From Sclerurus mexicanus (taxonomy: Eukaryota > Chordata > Aves > Passeriformes > Furnariidae): a DNA stretch of 64,000 nucleotides. The stretch covers positions 62,001-126,000 of the forward strand of contig VWZF01000462.1 in NCBI GenBank assembly GCA_013396755.1, read 5' to 3'. The stretch's first letter is position 1; each line of letters begins with the position of its first letter. This document shows positions 26,901 to 42,343 of this stretch, in pieces. A program made the translations under genes and the position numbers. The notes beneath the pieces are model-generated. The model was not told where the DNA came from. It searched no databases and saw only the letters and a program-made list of their open reading frames with translations.

Positions 26901-29900
26901 GAAGTGTTCAAGGCCAGGTTGAGTGGGGCTTTGACCAACTTGGTCTAGTGGAAGGTGTCCCTGGTCATGGTAGGGAGGTTGGAACCAGGTGATCTTTAAG
27001 GTCCCTTTGAACCCAAATCAGTTTATGGTTCTATGATTCTTACTGGCTTAGGCAGTCCAATGAACTGGGCAAAGAAACACAGAAAAGAAAAAGACTTTTT
27101 TTAATATTCCTACTGCTGTTTTTTACAGATGGCAGCAAGTTTGTAATTGCGTTCAACTCATTATCTTGGAATAAAAGTATAGTATCATACCTAGACTTCA
27201 CTGTGCCAGTCTTTCAGCTGTGTTTTTTTTTAATAGGAAAAACCCATGAGACTGTATCTCATTTTCAAATCAACATCAAAGCAGCTATACATGAAACAAC
27301 AATGATGAGGCTTAAACAATGAATTAGAAAGAATACATGTAACTTTATCACTGTTTTTATTACAAAACTGCTGCACTCTAGCCTGAGCATTTTAAAAAAT
27401 CCTGTCACTGTAAATGATATTTTGCCACTTACACTAAAACCCATGGTTTAGTTCAAAGATGAGGTCAGTTTACAACATCATGCGTCTTATTTTGCAGTAA
27501 TCCACCTTCAGAGTTCTTCAAAAAAATTATGGAGATTTCTTCCCTGACTTGCGACTACTTGCCTCCACAAAAACTTGTGCAAGGAGAATGGTTTCAACAA
27601 ATTTTACAGAATATCACCCATGAAATTCTTCCAGTAGCAGAGGTTTTCCAATAATGTGTTAATATTCAGTATTGTTCTATTGAAGAAGTGGCAACTAGAC
27701 ATAGTGACTTTCTAAATAACTTTTCCTGCATGAGTGTCTGTACCCACATAATGGATGAAAGCACATAAAAGTCTAAATAAGATACATAACCTCTCCTCTA
27801 AACAACATGGAAATGTATCATGTTTCCCAAGCATATCCTGAGTCTAAAATGTTGCTAGCCACTTCCTGTGCTCTCCCCTTTCTATCTCACCCTTACAGAC
27901 CACAGGCTAAAGGCAGATTTCACTTCTTTGCTCACGGAATTTCAGACTTCTTTACAGGACATGTACTAGAGTATTTTGGGGGCAAAACATGTGATATGAT
28001 CATTTGCCTCAGATACTGTCAGTGGGTGGAAACCAGAAGCAGATGACAAAAAACAGCTCCCCAAACCACCAGCTTTGCTGCAGGACCAGCTGGTGTGGAT
28101 ATGTGTCTGGACTGCAGAGAACCAGGTCAGCTGCAACTGCTGCTTTACATGGGTTATGGCTTGAGGGGCACCCCTCCAGAACACCTGTTCTGAAGAGTGT
28201 GTGAAGTCTCAGGTCCTGCATGAAGGCTACACTTTATTTAAGAATGACACATTTGCAAACCTTGTGACCACTGAGCATAGGTCATTATTAGGAATAAGTA
28301 CACCAGATCAGACTGTCAATAGCAGCTCTAGAAAACAGCCCTGAACTCCCTTTGAATTATGTATGGTATGTGTTGCTCCACAGTATCATGGACTCAACTC
28401 TCACATCCACGCTCCAGAAAATTAAAGCCGTTCTTCCTCTGCTCAGCAGTCCTACAAAAGGAGAATAGCCCATGCAAATGCTGAAGTTTTCTTGCTTGCT
28501 CCAACAATCATTGAGAATCTCATTGACAATACAGATCACACCTGCTTAGAAAAATTGATATGCCAAAAAACATGATTTTACTAAAAGCTATGAAAATTAT
28601 CACATGAAAAAAATACAATACCTGTTTGTTGTTTTCATTGGTACAATGCAGCCTTTTGAGGGACACAAAGTGTCTTATTTTCCTAGCAACAGAAATAATC
28701 ACTTGTTACCATATCAAATAGTAAAGAGAGAAGTGAAGCGATACAACGCTATTTGCTAAAGCAGAGGTCTCCATGCCTTCAGGAAACCACATACTAAACC
28801 CAACACCAACGAGATGACTCCTTTGGCACTACAGTGATGTATTTGTCCCAGGACACCTGATCCTTTTGCTCCTACAGGAATCCCCCTGTACATCTGGGAG
28901 CTGAATTTGGCAATGTGCCCATTCTGGACTGCAAAGGTGGGAGCACATAAAAGCACACACAAACAAGGGGATTGCCCAGCTGCTAAATACATGGAGGTTC
29001 ATGACAAACTTACAGATTGAGAAAAGGGCCTGAAAAAACAGAAAGCAATTATGTTTCAGCTAAGTTAGTTACCCTCCTTGACCTATCACAGGTGTTATCT
29101 TCACATGCTGCTGGATACTGTCTCCTGATTTTCTTCTTGCATGGTAAACTCCTTGCCATTCCTACAGAAACACATACAACAGGGAGAGCATCTAAGAATA
29201 TACAGCTTGCAGTCAAATTTTCATTTATTATTGCACAGTTATTACATAGTAAATTATTACATTTTATTTCATTATTGTCTTTTTTTTTTAAAGAGTATAA
29301 AATTTATTAATAGAGGCTAGCATCTTTACCAGGTACTTGATAACATAAGGACAGTGTAACTATGTTTCTCTTATGATAGAGTATAACATTTTTACAGAGA
29401 CCTTCAGGGATCATCTACTTAGAGGGGTTACAAACATTCTTGCTTGGTACCACCATAAGCAGCAGTGGCTGTAACGCATCCAGAGGGTTTCTCCCTTAGA
29501 ACCAGCAGAAACAAACTCTGTGCTGAGCACAATTCAGCTTTGGAGCTGTCAGTTGTCAAGTAATATGTATGCTAAACTTCAGAAGTCCTTGACCTAAAGA
29601 TGTCCAACTAACCTCAAAGAAGAGAGGTTTTAAGGAGGGAACTACCTGGCAGCAGAGTCGGATGAAGCTGGAAAATGGGTGGAAGACACATTTGAGCAGT
29701 CAGTGGTGAGCTGTTGGGCAGCCCATAAAAAGTGGAGTGGCCTGCAGGTACAGCTAATGAACCAAGGTGAATGGCAAACAGCTCCAGACAGTGACTCACA
29801 AAGCTCAGATCATTGCTGGAAGTGACTCAAAGGTTCAAGAATTCCACAAAGTTCTTGAAGCAAAATGTGAGACAGGGAGAGATAAGAGGAACTTTTGCAA

Positions 29901-32900
29901 CCCATGGGAGATGGGATAAGAGATGGTTGCATGCATTAGGGGAATGTATTGCCAGGCCAATCACTGCAACAACAGGAGCTCACAGTTCCCTGCAGATAGA
30001 ATCCTAACTGTAGTTAGAAAAACAAACCCCACTGGGTGCCAATACATTTTGGTGCTTGGAGTGTGCAGTCAGTGCAGGCTCTGCAGTTTGACAGAACAGT
30101 TAAACCTTTTGGTTGGATGATTCAGCCACCTGAGAGACTGACTGAGGGACAAACTTATATTCCAGCTAACAAAAGCTCCATGGGCTCTAAACAAAACAGA
30201 AAACATGGAAAACATTCTGATACTGATCTTAAGCCAACAGATCAGTAGCAATTCAGTCAGATCCTAAAACCAAAGCTAATGAAATCTGCAGCTACTAGTC
30301 TGTGACATGGGCTGTTGTGTTCCTTAGATATCTGAGGAACAGAATTCTGGTCTTATATGTGCACTTACAAAGAACACATCTTGTGTTCTTAAACCTAGAG
30401 CAATGAGAAGCAAAATATATAAATAAAAAATAAAGCAGAATCTATTACAATGAGTTTATTTGCTTACCTTTCCTTTTTTAATAAATGTGTTTATGTTGTC
30501 TAAAAGATCTGCACAGTTTTTATCACTTTTAGGTAATTCAGTAAGTTCCTTGCCAATAAGCTCTCCCCTGCAGTACCCCATCATCCGTTCAAAGGCTGGG
30601 TTAACATACTGCCAAGACAAAAGTACCTCAGGACAGTATCAAAAGGAACATTCTTAAAGGATATTTACTCACATATTACTATCAAACTGTGAAAAGTTAT
30701 ACAGCTAAAGCCATAACCCCACATCCTTACAATTCAGTGTTTCTTGTCTGAAAATACTATGGAATTGTGAAACATTTTATTCAAGATAGAATGCAATATT
30801 TAAGTTCCTATCAGAAGGCACAGAAAGAGAACGAATGCAGATTTTACCATAAACAGCATTACTTTACTGAAAATTATCATCTAAATACAGTTACTGAAGG
30901 AAAAGTGTTATTCGGCAGGCATCAGTGTGCATCGTCCAGAATTGCGCATTTAATTGCACAAGGTTTTCTAATGGGCAACAAAACTAAAATACTGAAATAG
31001 AACAGGAACTTCTGTGCAAAGATCTCTTTGGGCTACTTCTTTTCAAATTCTATAAAATAGGTAACATTTTCCCCCCTACCTGAATGACATGATCTTCATT
31101 GGTTATTTCTACAGCTTCCTGACAATGGTCTAATGCTGTAAACACTGCATTACAAGCCCTGAAATTAGCAAATGATTAGCACATTAGTTTTATTGTTAGA
31201 ACATCTTGTTCACAATAAATACATTGTGAAATTGTACTTATTGGTAGATGAATCACAAAGTAGCAGTTATTTTGCCTAAACCATGTCACTATCTTCATTA
31301 TGACATTTTTTCAGAACATCCAGCCTCAGACATCCCTGTTGTTAACGTGCTTTTACTGCAGATCACATTGTAAAAGTGTTGATAAGCACTGCAGCTTCTT
31401 AATAGTGTATTTTTATCTACACACATGCTCTGGACAGCAGGAACTAACAATTTGCAGTAAAAACAAAATGTTACTGTTACATCAGAAAGTTTTGTGATCA
31501 TTAAAGATTAGGAATACAAAAATCATCACCGCAGATAAATACAAAGTCTTCATCAAGCAAAGAGATTGGCACTATCCAAAGAGCTGTAATACAACACAGA
31601 GGACACAATCTAAGACATCTCAAAGTTCTAGTCCAAAAAAAATTTTCCTGCCCCCAAATAATAATGCAGTGACTTGATTTCCATACATCCTGATTTTAAA
31701 TGGTCAAAATGGTCTTTGTTCCCTATTTATTTCACGGCTATCCTTGAACTAATGCATGAAAACAAAAGCCTTATTTCTTGCTACAGAATTTAAATTGCTT
31801 ATTTTATGATTTACACAGAAGGGCATAAGCATTAATACAGACTCCTAATGCTAGGGGGAAAAAAGGTGCATCTCATAGAATCATAACATGGTTTGGGTTG
31901 GCAGGCACCTTAAAGATCATTTAGGTCCAACCCCTTGTCATGGGCATACCCCCTTGTCTTTTAGTGCATACTAAAAGAAACAATCCAGACATACTTGCTT
32001 TGATAGATGTCAGTACTTCATCTTTGATTTGGACTAAAGACAAACTAATTATCTTCTATATACCTCTCACAGCGCAGAGCAAAAACACATAAACATTCTT
32101 GTATACAGTTACTATGTAAAAGGAACATCTTGCTCCAAGACTGCATAGTAGGGTTTGAATTAGTACCAATTACTAGAAAATTAAGAAATACAGGACATTG
32201 TTACTTCTGCTTATCATGGAAACAACTCAAAACCAAACAGGATACATGAAGAGATATACACAGAAACACAGACATGCAGCTGCATGAAGATTTATAGGAA
32301 AAAAGTGTTGTATCCAGAAGACAACAGCAGTATTTCAGCTCATATAATAAAAGAAGCTCCCAGTGTAATTTTACAAGAGATATTCTAGCAGGGCAAGCTG
32401 GTTCCCAAGTGTGATTTTATGCTGTGCAAAGTAACTAATTTATCTCAGTGACCGGTGCCTGTCTGGTACACAGCTGCTAACAAACGTCATTACAAAAGTA
32501 AACTTGCTGTAAGAAAACACACAGGTATGGTTGCACTATTCAAGCCTTAGAGTTTTCATTTCATCTGGCAAGCAAGCCAGCAAAATTACAAACTCATGTC
32601 CTCTCTGATTAGCAGACAGTTATCCAACCAAGTTTCAAACCAGAAACAGCTATGTGGAGAAGCAGAGTCCCTGCTAGGAATGGAAGGACACTTCTGACAT
32701 GACCTTATACACTGCTTTCTTGGGCTGGTTATGCTCTTTCATCATCTTCCTCTTGTGTCTGAAGACCTGAAATATCCCAGGTTTAATCCCAGCAACTAAT
32801 TTACTTCATTCTCTTCCCTTTCACTTTTACAAAGCAGTACAGAAGACCTACAGACCAATTGTAAGTGGGGCAGACGTACAGTACAACACGTTTTTACCCA

Positions 32901-35900
32901 CTTAATTAAACCACACCGATGAAAAAAAAGATTGTAACTGAATAGTATTACCAGTTCTCCTTAATTTTTAACACCACCTGCCAAATGAGGCAGAGTTAGG
33001 GGGGAGACATCACCTTCTCATCAGCTTTTCAGAAAGTTTATCCTTAAAAAGGCTAACTCATATCTCCAGTTTTCAGTACAAAAGTTGCTTTTAAGAGTTA
33101 TTTGTGCTTGTTAGATGACAAGGTTTAGCTGCTTAGCTATGTTGGGCCTGTATCTGTTAAAACTGTTCACTTAATTATTCTGGAACTGCATCTGGTAGTG
33201 GCAGTAGCAAACCCAAACATACACCTTCTCTCCTCACAGTATTTTGCAATGCTGCCAAAGGTTCCTAAAACAGTCATGTTCTGAGGTGGTGTGGACACAC
33301 AAAAATATATACAATAAATGTTATCAATACACAGAAGACATGAAAACACAGGATGAATTTTATATAATGTTATTTTTTACATAAATTGAAATTATGTAGG
33401 TTCACAATTTATGTAACTCCATTCAGGAAAGCAAGAGCAAGCAGAATGATTGCTGTTTTCATAAACAATATGGATGAAAGAACTGTCAGTAAATGAAATG
33501 CTATTGGGAACTGACATTGTTTTCTTCTAATTTTAATGAATTTTAAGATTTTTTTTTTTAGTGATGACTATAAATGAACTTACAACAAAATACAATAACC
33601 AATATGAATCATGCTCCCTGTGTTGGAGTTCTAATTATTTGCACTCATAATTGATACTACTCATGTAAAGATGTACAAAACATATTTGGATCTTGTTCTT
33701 GAAACATAAAATACAAATGCTGTGTGTATGAATACCAGCTTAATCTTACCACATAAAATGGATGTTTCTGATCTATGCTGATCTCATTCAGAAGACACTT
33801 TTTAAATCTTGTACTTACAACTGAAAATGAACCAAGTCAGGGCCACCACAACTAATAATTAACGGCTAAAATTTAACTTCTAAAATGTCATAGCTTTATT
33901 TTCCTGCTGAGTTTTGGAAAACAACTATTAAAATTGTATAAGCCAAAATTAGATTTTTTTTCCTCTGAAAATTTTATTGTAATTGCATGAACACGCAACC
34001 ATTTGAAATGTGAAGTCACTGAGGGATCAGTTTACAAAGAAAATCTTAGAAAATCTACTTCTTAAACAGAGACACTGAAACCTGTGGAAAAGTGACAGTA
34101 TTTTCTGTTGGTGGAATTGAAGACACACAGAGAATGATCCCTTCTCTGCATTACACTCAACTTCAAGGGCTTTTTCTTTCATATAGTTGCATTGCAAAAA
34201 TACCTACATGCATGCACCTAATAAAATTAGTCACATTAAAGAAAAAGTGATAAGGGAATGAAAGTAATTTAATTACCCATTAGGATAAAAATCTTGGCCC
34301 AGAAGTCTCACCCAAGCAAGAAAATAAAAATTCAAAGCTGAATCAAGATTGCACTCAGCTTAACCTATCAGACATGAAACCTCAGCCACATGAGATCAAG
34401 AATGACTTTGTGAAGTTTTACCATCATGTAAAACCTGGCAGTTTTTAGATCAAGCTTTCTCAGGGTACCAGTTACTAAGGCACTTAAGTTTGTCCTTTAC
34501 AAAACAACAGAAGGAGAAAATACAAAAGTATAGTATACTGCTTAACAGATAGATGCAAAGCACACATATGTATAGCTGGGAAGAAGCAGGAAGCAACCTG
34601 ATACAATTATTTGGATGAAGAAGTTGATATTGGTAGTTTCTTACCCTTCTACATACCGTAATTTGAACTGAGATCGCACCTCCCCATGTTCTATTTGTAC
34701 CAGTTCATTGTAACAAGCAGTTACACTGCTGTTCTCCATGAATTGCTGGAAGACAAATCAAGAGTGCATGAAATCGACTGGAATGGTTTTAAACTGTAAT
34801 TTCTGTTCCTGCATCTAAAACTCTACCCTTATAAAGAGAGCTGTCATGAGGCCAGCAAAGGGCCACAAAGGTGATTAAGCACCTCTCCTGTGAGGAAAGG
34901 CTGAGAGGGCTGGGACTGTTCAGCTTGGAGAAGAGAAGGCTGAAGTGGGGAACTTACTGAGGTACATAAATATCTGAAGGTAGGTTGTAAGAAGACAGAG
35001 CCAGTCCCTTTCCAGTGGTGCCCAGGGACAGGATCAGAGGCAACGGGCATGAACAGAAGCATTTGAGATTCCCTCTGAACATCAGGCAACACTTGTTTTG
35101 TGTTTGTTTTTGTTTGGGGTTTTTTTTTTAACTGGCACAGGTTGCCCAGGGAGGTTGCAGAATCTCCATTCTTGGAGAACTTCAAAAGCTGTGTGGCATG
35201 GTCCCAGGCAACCTGCTTTAGGTGACTCTGCTCCAGCATGGAGATTGGGCAGGATTACCTCCAGAGGCCCCTTCCAACCTCAACCATTCTGTGATTCTGT
35301 AGAAATAAAAAGTTTTCATTGTATCTTTTGTGTTGAATAATCATCTGTTCCTCAGGAGTGAGTTCCTAGTTTTTAAGACAACATGGCTATCTAAGTACAA
35401 AACAAGTATAAAAATATGCTAAAATCTCAACTGTGGATTTTCCCATTTGGTTTTAGCAACCCAGTTAGAAACAGATAATCTAAAAAAACCCCAAACACAG
35501 TCTGACACAAAACCAGTACTGCCTTGATGTTTCATTTTGAACATCTATCCTTAATTCAGAATGGAAATGAAAAACCTTAGAGACATAAAACATTCATGCT
35601 AAAAAAAAAGGAGAAAAAAATTATATTTGGCATTTGTTTCCAAGCAAATATACCAGTTTAGGCTCAGAAAGTGATGTAACTTTGCTTCACAAGTAATCTC
35701 ACTGAGCTGTCACTGTGAATTCAGAAGTGCAAAAAAGTATGTAATGTAAGGAATATGCTAACAACAGTGAACAAACTTTTACTCCAGACAGGAGAGAATG
35801 TCCACCCTTTGTCAGAAAAGGTCTTGTACTTGGTCCTGCTGAAATCAGAAATTTTATGTTGCTACAAAAGAAGTAGATTCTCTGACTTCAGTTATAGCTT

Positions 35901-38900
35901 ATTGATCAATCAAACTGACTTTATTTATTACAGGAAATACCCTATGTTGTCACTAGTTCTCAAAGCACAGCTGCAGGCAGAGTCAAGAGGTAGCATGCAA
36001 ACCTCCAAGGAACAAAGAAGAGCTTTTAAGAAATCTGCATTTCTCTCCTGTATAAGAACTGTGGGACCAATGGCTTAATCCCAAGTTGTGAGCAAAATGT
36101 AAAAAAGTAAAATTAAAAAGAGCAGTTGGCATGCATCTGTTTCACTCCTTAATGTAAAGATCTTAAAGTATTTCTGTAACTCTCACTTCACACACTAAGT
36201 CAATGCATGGGAAAACAAAAAGCACAGTATCAAGCTGGCAGAAGCAAAGGTGCAAATAACTGTTGTGTTTTTCACAATAAACTGCCTGCAAACTTCTTTT
36301 CTACAGCACTGTAGATTTTGATTTTCAGTTTTAGCGTGCTCTTTTAAATATTCAAATATGTTAGTGCTAAATTCAAGAGAATGCAAGAACAAATGTATCA
36401 ATAATATAAAATTTATCAATGATGGCAATCTTACTTTATAAAGCAGACTTACTAGAATACACTCAGTCTCTTTATAAACTGCATTTTAAAGTAGTGCAGT
36501 TTACTGGCAATATTTAACAACTGCTGTTTACTGACAAAACTCTTGGCACAAATCACTGGCTGAGAACCAAGAACTGCAGCTTACTGAAGTGCTAAACCTG
36601 CTCTTAACTGTTGTAGTCTTCTGCAGATGTACAGAATCACTTTATTTACGTTTATAGCATTGATGCCATTCATTCAGTGGCTGACTCAAAGCTGGGAAAT
36701 CAACTGGGACCTGAAAATAGCAGGAAACATTTCCTGTCTGTAACCTGCATCTAATGCGACACAAGAAGAGGAATATCTATAACTCTCAAATATTAGAAGG
36801 CAGACAACAGCACTTTCTTTTAAAATGGTTTTATACATTTATACAGTACATTGTGATTTAACTTATACCCTTAAATTATTTTTGACTTCATTATAATTGG
36901 ATTCCACTGTTATTCCATACAGAACTGGACAGGAGCCACTAGAATCATCAGCTAGTAGGAATGCATTATTCTTCTTGCTTAGCAATAAATGCTAGCTTTA
37001 ATATTAAAGACTTCTTTTATTTCAATCCAGAAAGTTTTAATAGTATCTGGTCACAAGAATCAACATTTGTTTAGGAAAAGAAGTTCAAAATACAAGACAA
37101 GACTGTAATTCAATAACTGGACCATTAAGATCTCGTGTTTGTTGATTTAAATCATAGCTAAAAATTAGTCAGGAAGCTAAATTACTTATTCAAATTAGTC
37201 CACCTTAAGCAGGCAATTGCTATTAGATTTATGAGGTTGACAGGAACAAAAGATCATTGTAATTTATGCACTGAATTAATACTAGCATTAATACACAGTC
37301 ACAAAACCTCTTAATGATATAGGGGGAAAATCAGAAGATGTAATAAAATAGACTTTCTTGAGAAGGAGGCAGAAAAAACAGAAATAAGTAAACAAGAAAA
37401 AAATTATGATTTAAACAGGCATGATTTTCCAAAAAATAAATTTCATTTTTGCTCCTGAGGAAGAAATTCCCTGCAAATACCATCCTCTACTTGAAGAAAG
37501 GTATTTTTAAATCTTTGTGTGCGGTGGTTTTGTGTGTTAATGGACTTAGTCCCTACTGATCCTCATCCAAGCAGAAGTAATTCCTACGTCCACACCACTG
37601 CAAAAATAGAATTTTTGACATCAGATGTGTTTTAAAGTTTTGAAAATAATTCCAGTAGGGAATTACTATGTTATGCATGGTCTCTGATAAATTTGGGACA
37701 GCAAGAGGGAATGATTAGAGCAGCTGACAGGTGCAAAAAGATTTTATTTTCCTAAGCAGATAGTGTGCCACTGAAAGGTGTCTCAGAGCTGCAGAGTGTC
37801 TCCTCTGACTTTACTCAGTACTACACCTACAGTTACAATCTAGCTCAGAGAGCATATTGCCCTACCACACTTTTAAATGAAACACTAGATCTGAGAAGTA
37901 GTAAAGTTTTCGTTGAAAAATATTAAAGTTTTTTGTTATTGTTGTTTGTTTGGGGTTTTTTGAGAGAAACAGAGAAAGAAACGACACTAAGAAAGTACTG
38001 GCATTCTTAAGCTGACCTTTCTCTTAGACTCAACTTTTCCAAGTTTCAGAGCATTCACATCCTTTAGAAATGCTTTGGCCTTCAAATAATTTGCTCCCAC
38101 AATACCCTCGCAGGAGAGGCAAGACCTAGTACCTCATTTTTTTGGAGATGATCTGAAAATGGTAATTATGGTGCATGTTCTGCTATATAAACAAACTTGG
38201 GCTGAATGTGAGTTAACTCAGATACTGGACTCAGTGTGAGCGTATAAGCACGAGATTGTACCTGGGTTAATTCCATTCCTTCCCTGATTTTCCTTACTAC
38301 AATTCATTGTCCTAACTACATATATACATTTAAGGCAATATGTATAGTTAATTCTCTCTAACTACAGTGTCCACTGATGTGCTCCTATTGCTTAAGCACA
38401 TAACCCTCCTTATGAATGGCTAACTTAAATAATACCGCTGATTTATACTACAGTAACATAATATTCATGTCCGTCCAAAGTCGTTCACACAAAGGGTCAA
38501 AGAGGCTAAGCAACCTAGATTTTCAGAGCTGAGAACTCCTGCCTTTCTGCCCTGTCCCACAAAGCTGTTTTCAGAGACAGTAGTAATAGTTATCTTCACT
38601 TCTGCTGCCTGTAGAGGAGAGCCTCTTAGCTCTGTTCTGAGAAGAACCAGTGCAAACCAACACAACAGACCTCATGAAAAAAACATAATGAATTCTTCTC
38701 ATCAGAAGCTGGACCAGGTTTGTAGTCCCCTTAGAAGAGGAATCCCAGCAGTCTGAGACATGCAGAGAGGTCGGGGTGACTTGTCAACATGCTGCAATAT
38801 GCAGCACATATTAATCAGAGTCTGCCTTCATTGCTTTTTAATGCAATCATAAATAAAACTCAACCCCTGCCAGTCAGACCACAAGGAGTTAACCTCAGTG

Positions 38901-41900
38901 CTCTTGCTATTCTGAAAGGACAGGGTCCCTTATTTCACATGCTTCTGGAGTACACTGTTGAAAAGCAAAAAATATTCAATCAACTGCCACTGGTTTCTTA
39001 ACAATAAATTTTTGACAGAAGAGGATGTATAGCTTTCAATTTGAGGAATTAAAAGTGTCTGCAATTTATGAAGTTACTATATGGTTTCTATACTACATGG
39101 GCAACTTACACATACCCTATCAAAGCCTGCATCAAGAAGGGTAAGAACAGAAGTCTCTTCTTGGTCAGCAGATCTACAAAACAAAATCACAGAATCAGTC
39201 AGGCTAGAAAAGACGATTAAGATCAGAGTCCAACCTTTAACCCAGCACTTCCAAGTCCACCACTAAGCCACGTCCCAAGTGCCACATCTACATGTCTTTT
39301 AAATATCTCCAGTGTTGGTGATTCCACCACTTCCCTGGGCTGTCTGGTCCAATGTTTTGCAACCATTTCAGTGAAGAAATTTTTTCTACTATCCAACTTC
39401 AGCTTCCCTTGGCACAGCTTGAGGCCATTTCCACTTTTCAGATCCCTTGCTACTTGGGAGAACACGTGGCTACAACCTCCTTTCAGGCCATTGTAGGGAG
39501 CAATAAGGTCTTCCCTGAGTCTCCTTTTCTCCAGGCTAAACACCCCCAGCTTCTTCAGCCACTCCTTACAGGACTTGTGCTCAGCCCCTTCCCCAGCTCC
39601 GCCCTTCTCTGGACACAGAATTTGAGGTGTGACCTCGCCCATGTCAAGTACAAGGCGATGAACAGTGTCCTGGTCCTGCTGGCCACACTGTTGCCAGGAT
39701 GCCATTGGCCTTCTTGGCCACCTGGGCACACTGCTGGCTCATGTTCAGTCACTGTTGAGCAGCACTCATAGGGGTGTCTTTTTTCTCCAAGCAATTTTTC
39801 AGACACTCTTCCCCTAGCCTGCAGCACTGCCTGGGGTTGTTGTAATCCAAGGGCAGGACCTGGCACTTGGCCTTGCTGAACCTCATACCTCTGGCCTCAG
39901 CCTGCAGAGCCTTCCTACCCTCCAGCAGATCAACACTCCCACCCAGCTTGGTGCCATCTGCCAACTGACTGAGGGTGCACTCAGTCCTCTCATCCAGATC
40001 ATCAATACAAATATTAAACATGACCGGTATATTGTATGGTCACACAACATCTAAGAATTACATGACATAAATTTGACAGAGTTATTGAAACATAATGAAC
40101 TCAATGAGAACAGTTTTGCATCAAATACACACATAAAATCACACTATTATAGAAGTTGATGCTACAGTCTCCTCTTACAAGTATTTGCAGCTGTTATTAC
40201 AGCCTGATAGCTACTCCACAGCACACCTGACAGATCCTCTACAGAAGTCCTGTGTCTCTTCACAAACAGGGGATTACAAAAAGAAAGAGGGTAAAAGACA
40301 TCCTGTGATATCCTATGAGAAATAATCTAAAAAAAAGTGTTTTTAAGAAAAAGGTGAAGCAAGTTGAAAAATCTTGCTCAGCAGCAAATTTAGCCTATTT
40401 TTGAATCTTGGCAGGAATAGTACTGTTGCCATTCTAGTTCCTAATATTTTAACCGAGCTAGGAAATTAATAAAATGACAATGGATTCAGTAGTGTTTACA
40501 GTTCTAACCAGAGTATTTGAAGGTATTTGATAAAGATGTATTTAAGTCAGTAAGAATTCTTCCTGAATACATGCAGTATGAATTACTGAACAAGGATTTC
40601 AGGACAACATTCTGGTGAGTTTAGCATCAACAGGATTGAGGATTGAAGTTTTTTCCATTACCCAATTCCCTAAAAACCACAGTGTGTTATTTGACCTGGT
40701 TATTTCCTTTAGAAAGTAATACGCAGCTTTCTGGTTTTGGTTTGGTTGGTTGTTTTTTGTTTTTTTTTTTTTTTGAAACTAACACATCTTTCTAATTTTC
40801 TTAGTATACAAACCATTCTGAAGGTGATGCGGTAATACTAGTCTGCATTAAAGGGAAGTTATCAAATGCTCAAATCAAACATATGACATCACTAACTCAT
40901 TTCAGGTGAAAAATACTAAACTTACTCTGTAACACTTGCTAGTAAGCTACTTTCTGATATTAGGTAACTATTATGCATAACATTCTTTTAAGGTAAAATA
41001 AAAATCTTTCATGAGCCGATAATACTTACGTGCGTGGAACCACAGCAAGTATTACAGTATGCTTTGAGGGCTCTGCGGCACGAATAGACCTGAGGAAACA
41101 AAAATTTCTCAGTTACACTCAATGCTTTCTCAATGTTACTGTGAGTACCTTCACTGAAAATATAAATGAAACCCAGGACTGAAAGACACTACTTAGGCTA
41201 GAAAATAGGGTATTGCCCTGCCAAACCTACCCACCCCCACTTAAGACAAACCATTTTCATTTTTCCACTAGATTCTTCATTTTGCTCTATGCAATGAAGA
41301 AGGCAAGAGCTCCAAACACACAGAGCACAAACAGCAGCATTTCAAACCCACGCTTGGAACCTAGCTAATGCTTGCCCCATGTACTCAGCTTATTTGGGGC
41401 AGATTGCTCTGAATGCATGAGCTGAGAAATGTAACACATTTTCAATACCCATTGGCTAATTTAAACAAGAATCCCTAACACTTCACATATTTACCACTGT
41501 CCTCCTAGACATTGTAAAATTTTCCTTAGAGGGTAGCAAGTGATTTTAAGGCATGCAAATAAGAAAAGTAGGTACAGCAAATTATGATAGACTACAATTA
41601 ATTAAATGCTGAATAAAAAAAAATTTACCACCTTGCATAGTATTGGGAAACTGAAAAAATACAACCAACTATCCAATGAACACTCCATTCACTTTTTATT
41701 GGTGAAAGGTAAGTTTTTTCACTCATATCATACTGTTCTGAATAAACAGTCTTTATATTTATTTGTAGGTCTTTTAGAAACACTTACATCACCACAAGCA
41801 TTTGGGCATTAAAAGGCACCTTGTCATAAACACTGCAAACTTCAGGTCATGGTAAGACTAGTAGTATGATGTAAAATGTATGCTTCAGTGTATTTTAGCA

Positions 41901-42309
41901 AAGAATTCCAATACTAAGCACTTGTAGTTTTAATACTGCTTAGACAGAATCACATGGATGAGAAGAGTAATGCAAACTTTTATGAAGAACTGGCAGGGCC
42001 CAACCTAGTGGACAAACAAACACATTCCTTTGAAGTCTGCAGCTTCAGACTTTGCTGCAGCAGTAAGCCAGGGAAGAAGCAGACACAGACAGTAGGGAAT
42101 AATTTCACAGCTCCAGGTTATGCTCTGATATAAGCTCATAACCTGGAGACAATTCTACAATTCAACTTTGCCAAGAGTAGAGTTCTCATGTGGTTCTTTT
42201 CCTACAAATGCATGCACACCTTCTGGCGTCAGTCCCCAAACTTGCATTTTATTATAATTTTGGGTGCCCATTTTCTTTGTTTTGGTTTGAGGTTGTGTTG
42301 TTTTTGTTT

Positions 42310-42343
<34 letters not shown>

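Noticed and set aside
39223..39729. 168-codon minus-strand frame as a host gene
   Set aside because: The residues match the CR1 pol C-terminus and the frame lies wholly inside the CR1 copy.
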